Below, piece by piece: positions 12,031 to 23,899 of a stretch of 64,000 bases of DNA; the stretch's first letter is position 1; each line of letters opens with the position of its first letter. Where the stretch lies: assembly GCF_958298935.1 (NCBI RefSeq), contig NC_084933.1:30342334-30406333 (forward strand), given 5' to 3'. The translations under genes were made by a program, and so were the position numbers. This DNA comes from Phragmites australis (lineage: Eukaryota > Streptophyta > Magnoliopsida > Poales > Poaceae). Below the pieces are notes generated by a model, which saw only the letters and a program-made list of their open reading frames with translations, did not search any database and was not told where the DNA came from.

Positions 12031-12406
12031 ATGGCGACGGCGCAGGCGGCCTCGGCGTCCCCAACCCACCACCGCGTGTCCTCCCCGGCGGCGTCGCCGC
12101 CGCAGCCGCCGTACCCCAGCGCTGCCAGGATCGCCGACTCCACCTGCTTCCCCCAGTACACCGCCTCCCTCAAGTGTATGTACCCTACTACCCAGCCGCC
12201 CTAATCCCAATCCATCCACGCCCATCTCCTCCGCGCCTCGACCCCTTCACGCTTTTTAGTTCGTTCTTTCGGAAAAATCGCATGCTTGTACGGTGACTCG
12301 CTGATGCTATGCTATCGCTGTCTCTCTTCAAGGTCTGGAGGCCAACCAAGACAAGAGCAAGTGCCAGCAGCAGTTCGACGATTACAAGGAGTGCAAGAAG
12401 AAAGAG
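12031..12406 (+). CDS. COX23-like twin-CX9C mitochondrial assembly protein, 5' exons
   Basis: Exon 1 (12,031-12,175) and exon 2 (12,333-12,406) join in frame across a GT-AG intron to give 73 residues. After an alanine/serine/proline-rich leader comes PYPSAARIADSTC and two exact CX9C motifs: CFPQYTASLKC and CQQQFDDYKEC, then KKKE. This is the coiled-coil-helix fold of Cox23-type proteins, which are imported into the mitochondrial intermembrane space by Mia40 and help cytochrome c oxidase assembly. Known plant homologues have a further short basic C-terminal exon, with a sequence like REARLERN. I could not find it before the FtsZ gene, so the gene is either truncated or ends differently. The first ATG after a purine-rich leader was taken as start. 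Confidence 0.75.
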
Positions 12407-13936
12407 GTTTGCTATCTCCCGATTTCTCTTCATTCTTTGGTGCTGATACGCGATGGATGGCTTCATTGGTTGCACACACCGACTTACTGTTAGTTGTTCG
12501 AGATGCTTCAATTGAGCAACTTTAGGCCTTTATTGCTCCAAAATTGCCTCTTTTAAAAGCTTTAAGCACTTTTGGTGCATCTTAAAGGACCTCAGCGTGC
12601 TCGTGATTATATAGACTCGCTTCCTAGCTATGTCATCTTGTTCTACTATGTTTACCGTATATGGTTTTGAGATTCCTCGTTTAGCATATGTCCATGCCTG
12701 CCAAATATTGATTTCAGTGGCTAATAGTTGCGGAGTTGTAGTCCACAATTCCACGGTGAGGTGGATTTGCGGAGTTGTAGTCCACAATTCCACATGATTC
12801 ACTTCTGAATCTCTGACATATTTCTATATTTTTTGTTCATCTGATGCTGTCACGATTCAGTGATTCACGCCAACGGAAGCGAGCAAACGACGTGGAAGAG
12901 CTGCATCGTCCCCACAAGCTCCCTCGCGTGCCTGGCCGCGAGGGGCGAGCACCCCTGCCAGCTAGGCCAGAGTGCCAAGCGTTAGTGCGTTACAAGCAGC
13001 AATATGGAACTAGTTGCTGCGAACCTCCGTGAGCACTGAGCAGTGTTCACGGCTGGGCAGTCAACAGGTAACCACATAGTACATCGGTACCAATTACACA
13101 AGCAATCGAGTAAGGGCAGAGCTCCACTCCCAGCTCCAGCTGGATCCAGATCCTCTGTCAGTATGGAACAGTAATTTTGCGGGAGGACAAACAGTATTTT
13201 CAGTCGGCACTCTTAGTAATGCACCGGTTGAAAAAAAGTATTGTAACATCAAATCCTATCGGTCCATCTATGATTCAACAGCTCATGATGAAGCAAAATC
13301 ATCGTAATTTCACTCCACTGTGAAGTTAGAAGATTTGGATTCGCTCAAGCTTTAAAAATTTTAGAACTACAGCTGTAAGCAAATTGATGGTCTTTGCTTT
13401 AACCATCTTGGTTCTTTTTTTCTGACTGAAAACATATATTTAAATAATTTTTTTATTTTATCCTATAAATTGCAGATGTGCATGAATCTCAAAGCTTGAG
13501 CTTGTCAAACAAGATCTAAAATCAGTATGCGTGCACGCATTATCCATGTCATTTCTCACGCAAACATCATTTCAACATCGACAGAAACTAACCCAGTCGG
13601 AGCAATAGCCAGCCGCATTCCTTCTGTGTCACGAAACCAATTTTTCCTTCCATGAAACAATTCAACACAAGGTTGTTGCAGTAAAAGCAGTCAAAGATCT
13701 TCTGCAAAAGTAGTGATATGCTGAACACGGCACTCTTCTATTTGTGCTGAACCACAGACAAGCAATACACACATCGAAACTGAATCTAACCACTACGGGA
13801 CACTAACCCAAGCTATAATCTTCAGACAGCTAAAAAGAGCCTTCGGGAGTGGGACTGCCCTCGGGACACCAAATGCCAGTTCTCTAACGCCCTATGAATC
13901 ACAGCTTCACAAGGTAATTTGCCTAACGAACTGCGC
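12407..13936. other. Region between COX23-like exons and FtsZ
   Basis: Holds the 3' side of the COX23-like locus but no identified last exon. A 44-base direct repeat unit with GGAGTTGTAGTCCACAATTC occurs twice at about 12,728-12,795. A 62-codon ORF at 12,844-13,032 has no recognisable homology. The remainder is AT-rich, with nothing else seen. Confidence 0.5.
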
Positions 13937-16673
13937 TCAGGAGAAAAGCCTTCGGGACCAAGCGGAGGCGGGTGCTGGTTGAACTGCAGCAGCTGTTGCT
14001 TTATGGGCGAGACTTGGAGCCTTTTCTTTGGCTTCCACTATCCTTGCTCCCTTCGGATCAGCCAAAAGGGACTGCTGGAAGGACTGTGGAAATCCTGTTG
14101 CGATGATCGTCACATGTATCTCACCAGTGTAACGGTCGTCAACAACGGCCCCAAAAATTATGTTTGCAGAAGGATCAGCCAAGCTTGTCACAATCTGCAA
14201 AAGGTGAATGAGCGATTACTTACTATTAGGATATGTGTTTGCAAATTTAATACTTCGTAGTTCATACATCTACAAGGCTTGATGCCCCTGTCCCAGTGGA
14301 ACTATATGGTCACTATGATCTAAATATTCACATATTTGGTTCTTCTACTTGAGATACCCAACATTTCTTAACTTTCCAGAATTCATTATCCTGAGGCCAC
14401 TCAAGAATAAGGGAAACATTTGTAAGGAATCCTAGACACACCTGGGACACCTTGTTCACTTCTTGCAAAGTGATGTCCTTCCCACCAGTGATATTGTACA
14501 CGACACCGGTAGCTGCCTCGATGGATGATCCAATTAAAGGAGCAAGTGTTGCCTGCTCAGCAGCTTCTTGTGCCTGATTTTTGCTGGAAGAAACACCAAC
14601 ACTAAGCATGGCAGTTCCAGAGTTTTTCATGACAGCTTTCACATCAGCAAAATCAACATTGACTAGTCCAGGTATCTGCAAAGTTTTATCATAAGTTATG
14701 TGATCACAATTCGCAACTGAGTTAGCACATTATAGGGGGGAAATCACCCATCGTGATAATGTCTGATATTCCTTGCACACCCTGACGAAGGACATCATCT
14801 GCAAGTAGAAACGCATCTTGCAAGGGCATGTTTTCATCGGCAACATCTAATAACTTATCATTGTGTCTACACTCTTTTCCAGCTTCTCTAATGCTTCCAG
14901 TGCCTGAAATGGGTACATACAGATCAAGTAACAAGAGAAAAAAAAAACAGAAGCTATCTGAAAAGAGAAACTGTGGTCTGTTGACCAAAAAATGTGCATA
15001 GAAATTCAAAAGTTCTAACACCTAAAGAATTCATGCTAGAAAAATCTTGAAAAAATGCACTTTGATATTTACAAAGCAAATATCCCTCCATAAGCCACCC
15101 AGATAATTGCAAGATAATTTTAGGCATGACACATCCAGAAAGGCAGGGACTGAAAATGATGAAACGAACTACAGGTAATGCTATGTCTCACCTACCAGTT
15201 TGTAACTTTGTATATGATCAGCAAAAAATGCGGTGAAATAACATTGTTAATACTTCAAATTAATGCCTCCGCCAAGCAAAAGAAAGTTTTTGAATGGGAT
15301 ATGACAATTTGAATTTGAACTCGGGAGGGGGGAGGGACCTCAGATACATGCCTGTAGAGAGCGCTTACGGCCTTCAAAGCTGAATGGATAGGTGACAACA
15401 CCAACAGTAAGATAACCAGCTTCTTTTGATATCTGGGCAACAACTGGAGCAGCACCGGATCCAGTACCCCCTCCCATTCCAGCTGTTATGAAGACAAGAT
15501 CTGAATCCCTGAGGGCATTGGCTATGGCTTCTCTTGATTCCTCGGCCGCTTGCTCTCCCAAATTAGGATTTCCACCAGTACCTGTGTGTGTGATCATATT
15601 TAGTGAATCTAGTTAACCTCTGTAATATTTTCAATGGAAATTTACAGTATTTACACGATCCATCTGTTCCAGTGTTCCCTATCATTCAATTGATCAGAAT
15701 GCCAAGTACTATTTACATTATCAGCGCATGTTTTTACATTATACAAATTTGCATGTAAACATATCTTTTATACACGAAAAGCAAATAAGGGGAGCATACA
15801 ACATTACCTAGACCACGAGTCAACTGCTCTCCAATTTGGAGAGGATATTGCGCTTGTGAATTAATAAGCGCCTGTGAATCCGTGTTTATAGCATAGAATT
15901 CAATGCCCTGAAATTGTACAGTTCAGTTATCAGTATTGAGGAGGCAACAGAATGTACAGTTATTTCCCAGTTAAATAATGTATTGGACTTTAAAATTCAT
16001 AGATGTTCCAATAATTCCAGTGCAATAAGCATATAATAAACAACAGCATGACTACACAAATACTCGTATGCTAAACTAAAGCACTGTACCATGAACGGTG
16101 GCATGGAATTGGATGGAGAGGAAGTAAGCAATGTGGTCCATTCAATTGCTACTCTTTTTTTAGAATATAAATTTGTTAACTTGTTCTAAAGTGGACATCC
16201 GACTATCAAACAGCATCACTCCACAGAAAACAACAGCATTACTCCACAATCTCATATGCTGAACTAAGGCATTGACGCTTTGTCATGAACGGAGGCATGG
16301 AATTGGACGGAGAGGAGGAATGCAAAGCAGTAGATTGTTCTAAACTTCACATCATCCTCTCAAACAGATCTGGACGTGGAGCACGGGCGGAAAAAGGAAG
16401 CCCAATTCTGGAATGAAAGGGGCCAAGGAGCGCCGCAACTACCTGTAGGCCGCTGCCGATCATGCGGTTGACGGCGTTGTTGCCGCCGCCACCGACTCCC
16501 ACCACCTTTATCCTGGCCGTCTCCACCGGCGCGAACGAGCACCGCACGGTTGCGTGGCGGGGCCGCCGCATCCGCGGGTGGTTCCGCCACCCACGGGGTG
16601 GGGCGCCAAGGTGAGCCGGGCCCGGGAGGTGGACGAGGGCGGAAGCCGACGAGGAGGCGGAGGAGGACGTCAT
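13937..16673 (-). pseudogene. Plastid-division FtsZ1-type gene with exon 4 frameshift
   Basis: Six exons are legible on the minus strand: 16673-16443, 15907-15808, 15581-15352, 14903-14748 or -14752, 14675-14442 and 14194-13937. Exon 1 encodes an S/A/P/R-rich leader that looks like a chloroplast transit peptide, then KVVGVGGGGNNAVNRM. Exon 3 holds the tubulin/FtsZ signature [11 protein letters not shown]. Exons 5 and 6 give the C-terminal domain, ending in WSRRLFS without the FtsZ2 C-terminal motif. FtsZ polymerises into the stromal division ring. In exon 4 about 16 bases encoding LIVIP plus one base are missing after SVDT, which creates an early stop at about codon 206. Intron 3 starts with GC instead of GT, and the exon 4 donor is displaced by four bases. 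It is either a decaying gene or, less likely, an assembly artefact. Confidence 0.85.
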
Positions 16674-17915
16674 ATGCTTCGCTTCTGGTAGAAATGCGGG
16701 GAACGGGAGGTGGGGGAGAGGAAGGGATCTGGTGAGCTCTGGTGCCGTTTGGATATATGGAAATGGGGGTTGGGATAGGGAAATAGAAGGTGAGATGATT
16801 TTATTCCTTTGTTTGGATGGAGGGTTTGGGAAAAATAGGGGGTTTTGGAATGGGATAGGAGTCCTCTTTTTTCACCGCTCAAAACCCGCTGGCGGGGGTG
16901 GGTTTGGGCTGGATAGAGCGGGAAAACATGTGAAATTACATTTTTACCCTTATCTTCTCCATTGGTACAGCCCAATTTGCTTCGTTCCTCTCGTCTATTC
17001 GCAGCGAGGAGAACGAGGCGCCGCTCTGGCTCCCTCTCACGATTCCCAGCGCTCTAGCTCACGCTCTCAATTTGCCTGCGACAGCTGGTTTGGTCACCGC
17101 GGCCGGCGGCAAGCGCGACCAGGTAAATTGCTTTGTTCTTCTTGCGATAGCTTGTTTGCATGCACCAATATGTTGATTGGATCTTTGTTGGCTCAACACA
17201 AGATTAGGTCACTGGATGCTTATTTCTTCTCCGAGTGACTATTGTTTCTTGAACTGAACATTTTTGTCCCTTTCTGTTTGACAAATTCGATGCATTTTGC
17301 ATGCATAAAAATTGAAAAATAATTATAAAAATGGCAGAGAATACAATATTAGATTGGGTCTGTTCCAATTCTTTTAGATTGCTTCCTGTGTAATTAGCAA
17401 GTACTCTACCATGACCTGCAGTTTTGGTGGAAATTTAAGCTTGATTCAGCACTTAAACGAGTGAATTCGACTTCAATTTTTTAATGCATTACTTGGGTCC
17501 TGCGATTTTGTTACTGCTGTACAAGGATTGTTAAGTCTCCTAAGAAATGAACTAATTAACTATATGTACAAGGATTGTTTTGTCAGGTAAAGCTGGTAGC
17601 TTCATATGCTTGTTGCCCTGTACCAGATTTTACTAATCAGGATCGGTAAGATAGAGAATGTGCAGTAGGACAAATCTTTTCTGAATTCTTAAACCAGTAC
17701 AGTGATTCCGTGCAAATGAAAATGGATATGTAACTTCACCTTTTCTAATAACTAGCATTCCTTGGTTTCTGCAGATTTAGTCACTTGTGAAACCAACTCA
17801 TTTACCAACTTTATGTACATGTAGACAGGACACTACTTAGATTTGGGGATTTTGTCTCGATTGATACAACTAATATTCTGTATTACTAACATTCACTCAT
17901 ATTCAAACAGAGGCA

Positions 17916-18188
17916 ATGGCTCCAGGGTGTATCAATATCTTGATGCACCATGGGGGTTCTTTTTCAAAGGAAGATACAGTAACTTATGATGGAGGTGAAG
18001 TCTCCCTTTTTCGAAATATTGAGAAGGACGTAATGTCCTACTTTCATGTAGTGCAACTGGCAAAAAGTGTAGGCTTCAAGGATGGCGACACTCTGTTCTA
18101 TGTCATTTCTGGTCGTAGTATTGAAGGTGGTATAGACCAGCTCACAGATGACAGATCTGTTTCTGAAATGATGAAGTTCGCAAATTAA
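17916..18188 (+). CDS. PB1-like small ORF inside Harbinger 1
   Basis: A 90-residue ORF begins just after a plausible AG acceptor (ACAG at 17,907-17,910). Its start (NILMHHGGSF, then YDGGEVS, then VGFKDGDTLFYV) resembles the PB1-like N-terminal domain often found in plant Mutator-like and other transposon-associated proteins. It is not a normal Harbinger gene, so it may be a captured fragment or an upstream exon. Recognition is by overall pattern only. Confidence 0.45.
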   Translation: MAPGCINILMHHGGSFSKEDTVTYDGGEVSLFRNIEKDVMSYFHVVQLAKSVGFKDGDTLFYVISGRSIEGGIDQLTDDRSVSEMMKFAN

Positions 18189-18482
18189 AACAACTATCTA
18201 GAGGTTTATATTCAGCATAATGAACATGATGTTAGCAGCTGTCCAACAATTGGTGACACCGCCCAACAAGATAGCACCACTGAGGTACTACTTATGCTTC
18301 ACTGCAACTTTTTTTTTTATGCAAAACCATGTTATAATGCAAATTCTACCTGAGCGTTGTTTGATTGAGGATTCCGAGTTGCTGTCCAACTGTGATGCTT
18401 ATTTGGTTCTCTCTTCTTTTATTTTATTTTCATCAACCAAATTTGTACGTTTATGAACTTATTAAATTTTATTTCACAGAAA

Positions 18483-19775
18483 ATGACCCGACCTGCAACC
18501 AAGAGAGACATTCTAGTCTTGAGCCAACAAATGAGATGTCATAGGATGAAACTTTTGATGGCTTTACATATTGCTTTGCTTTACTGGTTGTATTTTATTA
18601 GAAAGCAGCACTTAAGGTTGATTAGAGAGCCCTATAGGTTTGACCCGGCAAGCCGAACCAAGAATTTAAATGATATGATCTATCAAAGCGATATCCTATA
18701 TGTTCAGCAACTTCGAATGGATAGGCGCTGTTTCTGGACTTTGTGTTCTTTGGTGAGAGACGTTGGAGGATTAAGGGATACCAGGAATGTGAAAGTGGAG
18801 GAAATGGTTGCGATGTTCCTACATATACTAGCTTACGATGAGAAAAGTCGCTCCATGAGGACAGATTATCAACGATCTCAAGAGACTATAAGTCGACACT
18901 TCAATAATGTGTACGGAAGAAAGATGGAAGTGGTTTAAGGTAAAAGTGACTTAAAACACAGAGTAATATAATAAATTTGTACACAGACTACTCACTATAT
19001 TTTTTTTCCATATTGTAGAATTGTATAGGTGCTCTAGATGGTACCTATATTAAAGTTAGAGTTCCAACAGTTGATAAACCAAGATACCGTTAAAGAAAGA
19101 ATGATATTGCCACAAATATTCTTGGTGCTTGTACATCAGACATGCAATTTATCTATGTATTAGCTGGTTGGGAAGGGTCTGCTGCTGATGCAAGGGTACT
19201 CAGAGATGCCTTGTCAAGGCCAAATGGTTTGAGAGTTCCTCGTGGTAATATATGTTAGCTTAGTTCATAGTCTTTTTCATATACATATATCATATCTTAG
19301 AAAAATATAATATGATTTAACAAATGTAGGTTGCTATTACCTTGTGGATGCCGGGTACAAGAACTGTGAGGGATTCCTTGCTCCGTATAGAGGACAACGT
19401 TACCACCTAAAAGAATGGAGTAATCCACCAACAAGAAGGGAGGAATTGTTTAACATGAAGCATTCTTCGGCACGAAATGTGATAGAAAGGACTTTTGGGT
19501 TATTGAAACTACGTTGGGGTATAATTAGGAATGGATCGTATTACCCTATAGATACCCAAATTGCTATAATCCTTGCATGCTGCTACCTCCACAATCTCAT
19601 AAGACAACAAATGAGTTCTGATCCATTTGAGCCACAGTTGGAAGCTTTCTTGCAATGTGAAGGCAACAGCCTAGGCGTAATTGATCGTACTGAGTCATCA
19701 GCGGAGTGGACTGAATTTAGAGATGGTCTAGCAACTAGGATGTGGGACGCTTGGCTAGCAAAGAGCCGACGCTAA
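18483..19775 (+). pseudogene. Harbinger 1 DDE transposase (HARBI1-like), broken
   Basis: Three exons read as a PIF/Harbinger transposase: 18,483-18,939, 19,019-19,244 and 19,330-19,775. The first D is in GALDGTYI, the second in SAADARVL and the E in VIERTFGLLKLRW. The protein ends in AKSRR. In exon 1 the segment between FNNV and RWKWFK (just before the donor at 18,940) is shortened and out of frame. An in-frame TAA occurs at 19,091 where the family has RYRGRKND. The enzyme would cut and join at the terminal repeats with its Myb-like partner, but this copy cannot make an intact protein. Confidence 0.85.
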
Positions 19776-19984
19776 ATGTACTTTGTAATGCTTGATGACA
19801 AGATGTCATCTTATGTATTGTGGTACTTATTTTCATGCCTGTAATTGTTAATTATCATGTAATATTATGTTGCTATGGTTCTGAACTAGATACTTGGTTA
19901 ATGAATTGATTAATTTTGCTTTCTCTTCCCTCTTATTATATAACTATTGCTATGAGATAGATAAAGAAGGGAAACAAGACTAAA

Positions 19985-20994
19985 ATGCTGCATAAGAAGA
20001 GAGACAAGAGGATTTAGACTGCAGAAGAAGAAAGTATACTTGTTGATATTCTCTATGAAATGAATGACTCTGGGTGGAAGGTGGACACTGGTCACAAATG
20101 TGGTTACATGCTGTACATTGAGAAGGAGCTTGCTAAAAGATTGCCTAATGCTAATATCAAAGCTGACCCTCATATTCAATCTAAGGTGAAGACATTGAAG
20201 AAGTTGTTGTCCTATGTCTTGGATGTTCAGCAATATGGTAGTGGCTTTGGCTAGGATGATGAGAGAAAAATGGTTATTGAAAACAAAGAGGAGTTCATGG
20301 GCTGGGCAAAGGTATATCAGGACATACATGGATTTTTACTTCTTTGTTTCTCATTCAATTTACTCTCATTCATTTGGTCATGATTATGTACTGTGTATTG
20401 CAGAGTCGTCCTGGTGCAGCAACTTTGTATATGAAGCCTTTTGTAAATTATGATAAGCTTTGTGGGATCTATGCCGAGGATCTAGCAAAAGGAGGCAACG
20501 CTAAAGGCCCTGGAGATGAGTGTGACCTGCAGGAAGAACAATTTTCTGCAAATGTGACCGAAGCAACCCATCAAAGTGAAAATGTTGATGACTCTCAATC
20601 TCAAGACCCATACCATGGTAGCAACCCATCAAGTGGAGTTAAATCTACAGCTGGTCGCAAGAGAGTGTTTACACAAGATGATGTCTTCGCTTTGGAGTTG
20701 TCAAATGTATCGAAATCACTCAAAACTCTTGTGGAAGCTGAAACAGCAAATGCACGTGCTATGAATGCCATCCAGTCTGCATTTACCCAAGAACTTGAGG
20801 CTCAAAAGAAGATTGATGAAAGGAGGAATCAGTTGTTCCATGTGCTTACCAAATGTACTGAATTTAGCCGGGATCAAATTGTGAAGGCAGCGCTTAAAAT
20901 TGGTCAGGATGCAGCAATGCTAAATCTGTTCTTTACCACTCCAGATGATTTCAAAACTGACTTTGTTCGGCAGGTCCTTCAAAGTGTTAAGTAG
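19985..20994 (+). pseudogene. Harbinger 1 Myb/SANT-like ORF, two nonsense codons
   Basis: Exons 19,985-20,311 and 20,404-20,994 join in frame (GT-AG). The N-terminal ~100 residues have the Myb/SANT-like DNA-binding pattern (TAEEESILVDIL, SGWKVD, KVKTLKKL). The C-terminal half is charged and partly helical. In PIF/Harbinger elements this protein binds terminal DNA and brings the transposase to the nucleus. Stops occur at 20,015 and 20,252, both TAG where the family has a tryptophan, consistent with G-to-A changes. Confidence 0.8.
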
Positions 20995-20999
20995 ATGGT

Positions 21000-22231
21000 G
21001 TAAATACATCTCTATAAACCTGACTTTTGGTGTAAGTACAGTAGATAGTTGGAACCGGTTCGGCAGGGTCTTCAAAGTATTAGGTGGATATTTTGTTGTA
21101 AATATGTAAAGTGTTCATGGATGTGCTCCTTGCACATCTTAAAGCTGCCATCTCTGTAATGCAGCAGCTAGCAAACATCTAGCAATTGGAAACCTGCCAA
21201 AGTAGCATCGGGCTGCTCTTTCAAACATTTATGTGTCTTGGATGAATTCTTATGTTTAGTTTGTTATCCATATAACTCCAGCTCACATGACGAAAGTGTC
21301 TCGAACTTGGATGGAGAGATTTTTCAGGCCTATTAGATATATGTTCAAGCCTGCCGAGGCCTTGTCAACCTCTTTGCATCAGGTTTAGTGGTAGCCAAGT
21401 CATTTGTTTTAAAAAATTTATATTGAACTTCATCTTTTGGTAGCCAAGGTATTTATGTTGTATAACTTGACTGATGTATACTGTAGAAATGGTATAGGTT
21501 GATCACTGATGTATATGAGAATGGTGAAAGCTTGAATTTTCAAAAGAATGCCAAAAGTTTCGGTGTACAATGTCTCAACTGGCCAATTTACACCACTACT
21601 GTTGTAAGCCTGTAACTAATCATCATTACATTGCGTTGTTCATTACATGTTAACTTCAGTTGCTTTTGAAGCTCGTTTTCATTCTTATTGATAAACGAAC
21701 AGTGCAGAAGATTTAAGAGAACAACAACCATACAACCTGCAAGATCATACATTTTCTCATGAAATCGCATCATAGATTTGAAGTTGACACTGACAATTAG
21801 AACATGTGCAATCTCAGCAGGGTCAATTGAAGTCGAAGAGGACATCAATCTAGTCAGCAGAGTTATAGCAAGTCCCTGATATCCATCTGCTCTTGATACT
21901 GTATGACTGCAGAAGGCACCGAAGACGAGCTCGGAGGAGCAGAAGGCGCCAGTATGGGGCCTCCGGGGAGGCGCGGGATGCGACGCCGCGGGACGGGAGG
22001 ACTGCGGGGTGCGGCGCCGTGGGGAAGAAGAGCTTCGAGGTGTCAGCGGTCATGGCGAGCGGCGGCAGCAACAAGGGTATTTTTGTCTAATAAAATTCTT
22101 ATCTCATTCCCAAACCTAACTTATCCAAACATGATATAAATCTATAATTCTCATATCCCTATCCCTAACCCACCATTTCGTATCCCATCTCATATCCATA
22201 TCCCAAACCCACCCACTATCCAAACGCCACC
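21000..22231. other. 3' part of Harbinger 1, no clear gene
   Basis: Non-coding tail of the element. A GC-rich patch at about 21,940-22,070, close to the right terminal repeat, has short ORFs on both strands. Its composition resembles a grass first exon or 5' leader, so a second promoter facing inward from the right end is possible (inference). Confidence 0.4.
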
Positions 22232-22345
22232 TCTAGGTTTTGAGGATTTGGAGGGTTTAGTTTATGGTCTTCATCTCTTCACTCTTTCCTCTAGCTAAAA
22301 AATTGTAGCCTGCTGATGTGAGCCAACAACGAGCTCACCAGCAAT
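22232..22345 (-). promoter_or_regulatory. Displaced upstream region of FtsZ
   Basis: After removing Harbinger 1 and one TCT, this sequence joins directly to the 5' side of the FtsZ gene. It is therefore the likely original proximal promoter or leader, now 5.5 kb away. It ends where a possible hAT element starts. No core motif could be fixed. Confidence 0.4.
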
Positions 22346-23762
22346 TAGGGTGTAATCGGATTATTATATTCTATTTTATAATTTTTTATTCGAGCTAGAG
22401 CTAAATGCAGATAAGGTCGGATACAAATATAGATGTGGATAGTCTCAGTCATGAATATGTATCAAATATGTGATGAGTCAGATATAGATAATATCAGTTA
22501 CGAATATTTATTCAGATATCGAGTAAAAACAACAACCATATATATCATATACGTTATGATTATTTGACTATTCCACATATTCAAAACTCAATTATGTTAG
22601 AAGTCCAACAAACAAATCAACAATATACTCACATTGAAATAGTTATGTCAGTGTATAGCCTAGTGTGCCTCATATTCTATGGTCTCACAGCTGGCGATTT
22701 TAATTGACAAAAGATTTTTTCAGACCAGTGTTCTATCGCGCGACCAGTATGTGCTCATGCGACCAGTCGCCTTCATGACTAGGATCCTCACCACAAATGT
22801 CTCATGACCAGCCTTCGCTTTTCGTGAGGCAAGTATTCACCAAACCAGTCTATTTTTATTAAGTATTTTTCATTCAAGTGTATTTCCTTCCCCACCCACT
22901 CCTCCCCAGCGGACAAGTTGTGGCCAGTATAAAGGTGTCATGCCCTGTCCCATAGCGTTAAATGCTACGAGACGAGCTCGCAGGTGTGATGGGTTGCTTC
23001 ACAGGCACGCGTGCGAGACCAGCAATAGGACAAGGCAGGCCGGCTAACCGGGGTGAGGTGAGCATGGAGGTGTTCGACGGATGGGACAGGCTCAACAATA
23101 TCTTCAGGGTAAAAGGGATCCACTTGTAAATTCTCCCTCTCTCTAGTATAAAAAGAGATGAGGATCTGGTTTGTATGGGGGAATCAGTTTAAAACACTGA
23201 TAACCAAATACACAGGACGTAACGTTATTATTTTTATGGAGGCTTGAAATTGGATAACCCCTGTGTTCTTGAGTTTATAGCATACGCGTCTCGCAAGCGT
23301 TGTTCACGTGCTCTTTAATCGATACACCCTAGAATCATTCTCAGGGATTAATCCTCGACAAGTTATATTAGAACAAAATCAGAGAAGTTACCCAATATAG
23401 TGGCTGAAGATTCTATTAATTATTTGAATATATTAATAATTTCAAATAAAAAAGTAGCAACTACAAATTTATATATCTCATCGAGAGCTATAATTTTCAT
23501 ATAAAAATCATCTCCATCCGATTTTGTATAAAAAAGTTACACACTCTAGAAGATATACTCGAATAGTTGTCGGCTAGTCTTAGGATATATCCGATTTTAT
23601 TCTTGAACATCTGATATCTTATAGATACCTGATTCTTTACATCTGAATCTGATATCCGATCAACTATTCGAGATTTTTTTCGGATATCCGAAATCTAATT
23701 AGCATCTAAAATGGTTCAGACGATCTAGCGGGCCGAAAAAATCTGACCCGTTTTCACCCCTA
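22346..23762. mobile_element. Possible hAT-type non-autonomous element
   Basis: The left end TAGGGTGTAATCGG and the right end (reverse complement TAGGGGTGAAAACGG) look like hAT terminal repeats, with 8-base flanks that agree only partly (CCAGCAAT and TAAGGAAT). The inside is AT-rich with no transposase. A segment at about 22,936-23,360 starting TGTCATGCCC, with a TATAAAA motif at 23,150, may be an old solo LTR nested within it. Both calls are tentative. Confidence 0.35.
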
Positions 23763-23899
23763 TAAGGAATTAGGTAAAATTATGCATTTGGAATTTTTTC
23801 AGATATATTATTGTTGATTTGACATTTTTAGGTTTTTCAACTAAATATTGTCATGAATGATTGAAAGGACAATGATGTCGCTTAGAGGGGGTGAATAGG

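Larger units (their letters stand above)
16741..22231 (+). mobile_element. PIF/Harbinger DNA transposon 1 (decayed autonomous type)
   Basis: Terminal inverted repeats GGTGCCGTTTGGATA (left) and GGTGGCGTTTGGATA (right, reverse complement) bound a 5.5-kb element. The flanking trinucleotide TCT occurs on both sides (16,738-16,740 and 22,232-22,234). It carries a DDE transposase and a Myb/SANT-like second ORF, the usual pair of PIF/Harbinger elements, both on the plus strand and both broken by stops. It lies 67 bases upstream of the FtsZ start codon, so FtsZ's original upstream DNA now starts at 22,232. Confidence 0.88.

Noticed and set aside
12844..13032. Possible third exon of the COX23-like gene
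   Set aside because: The frame following the nearest AG acceptor starts with a stop and shows no similarity to the expected basic C-terminal segment.
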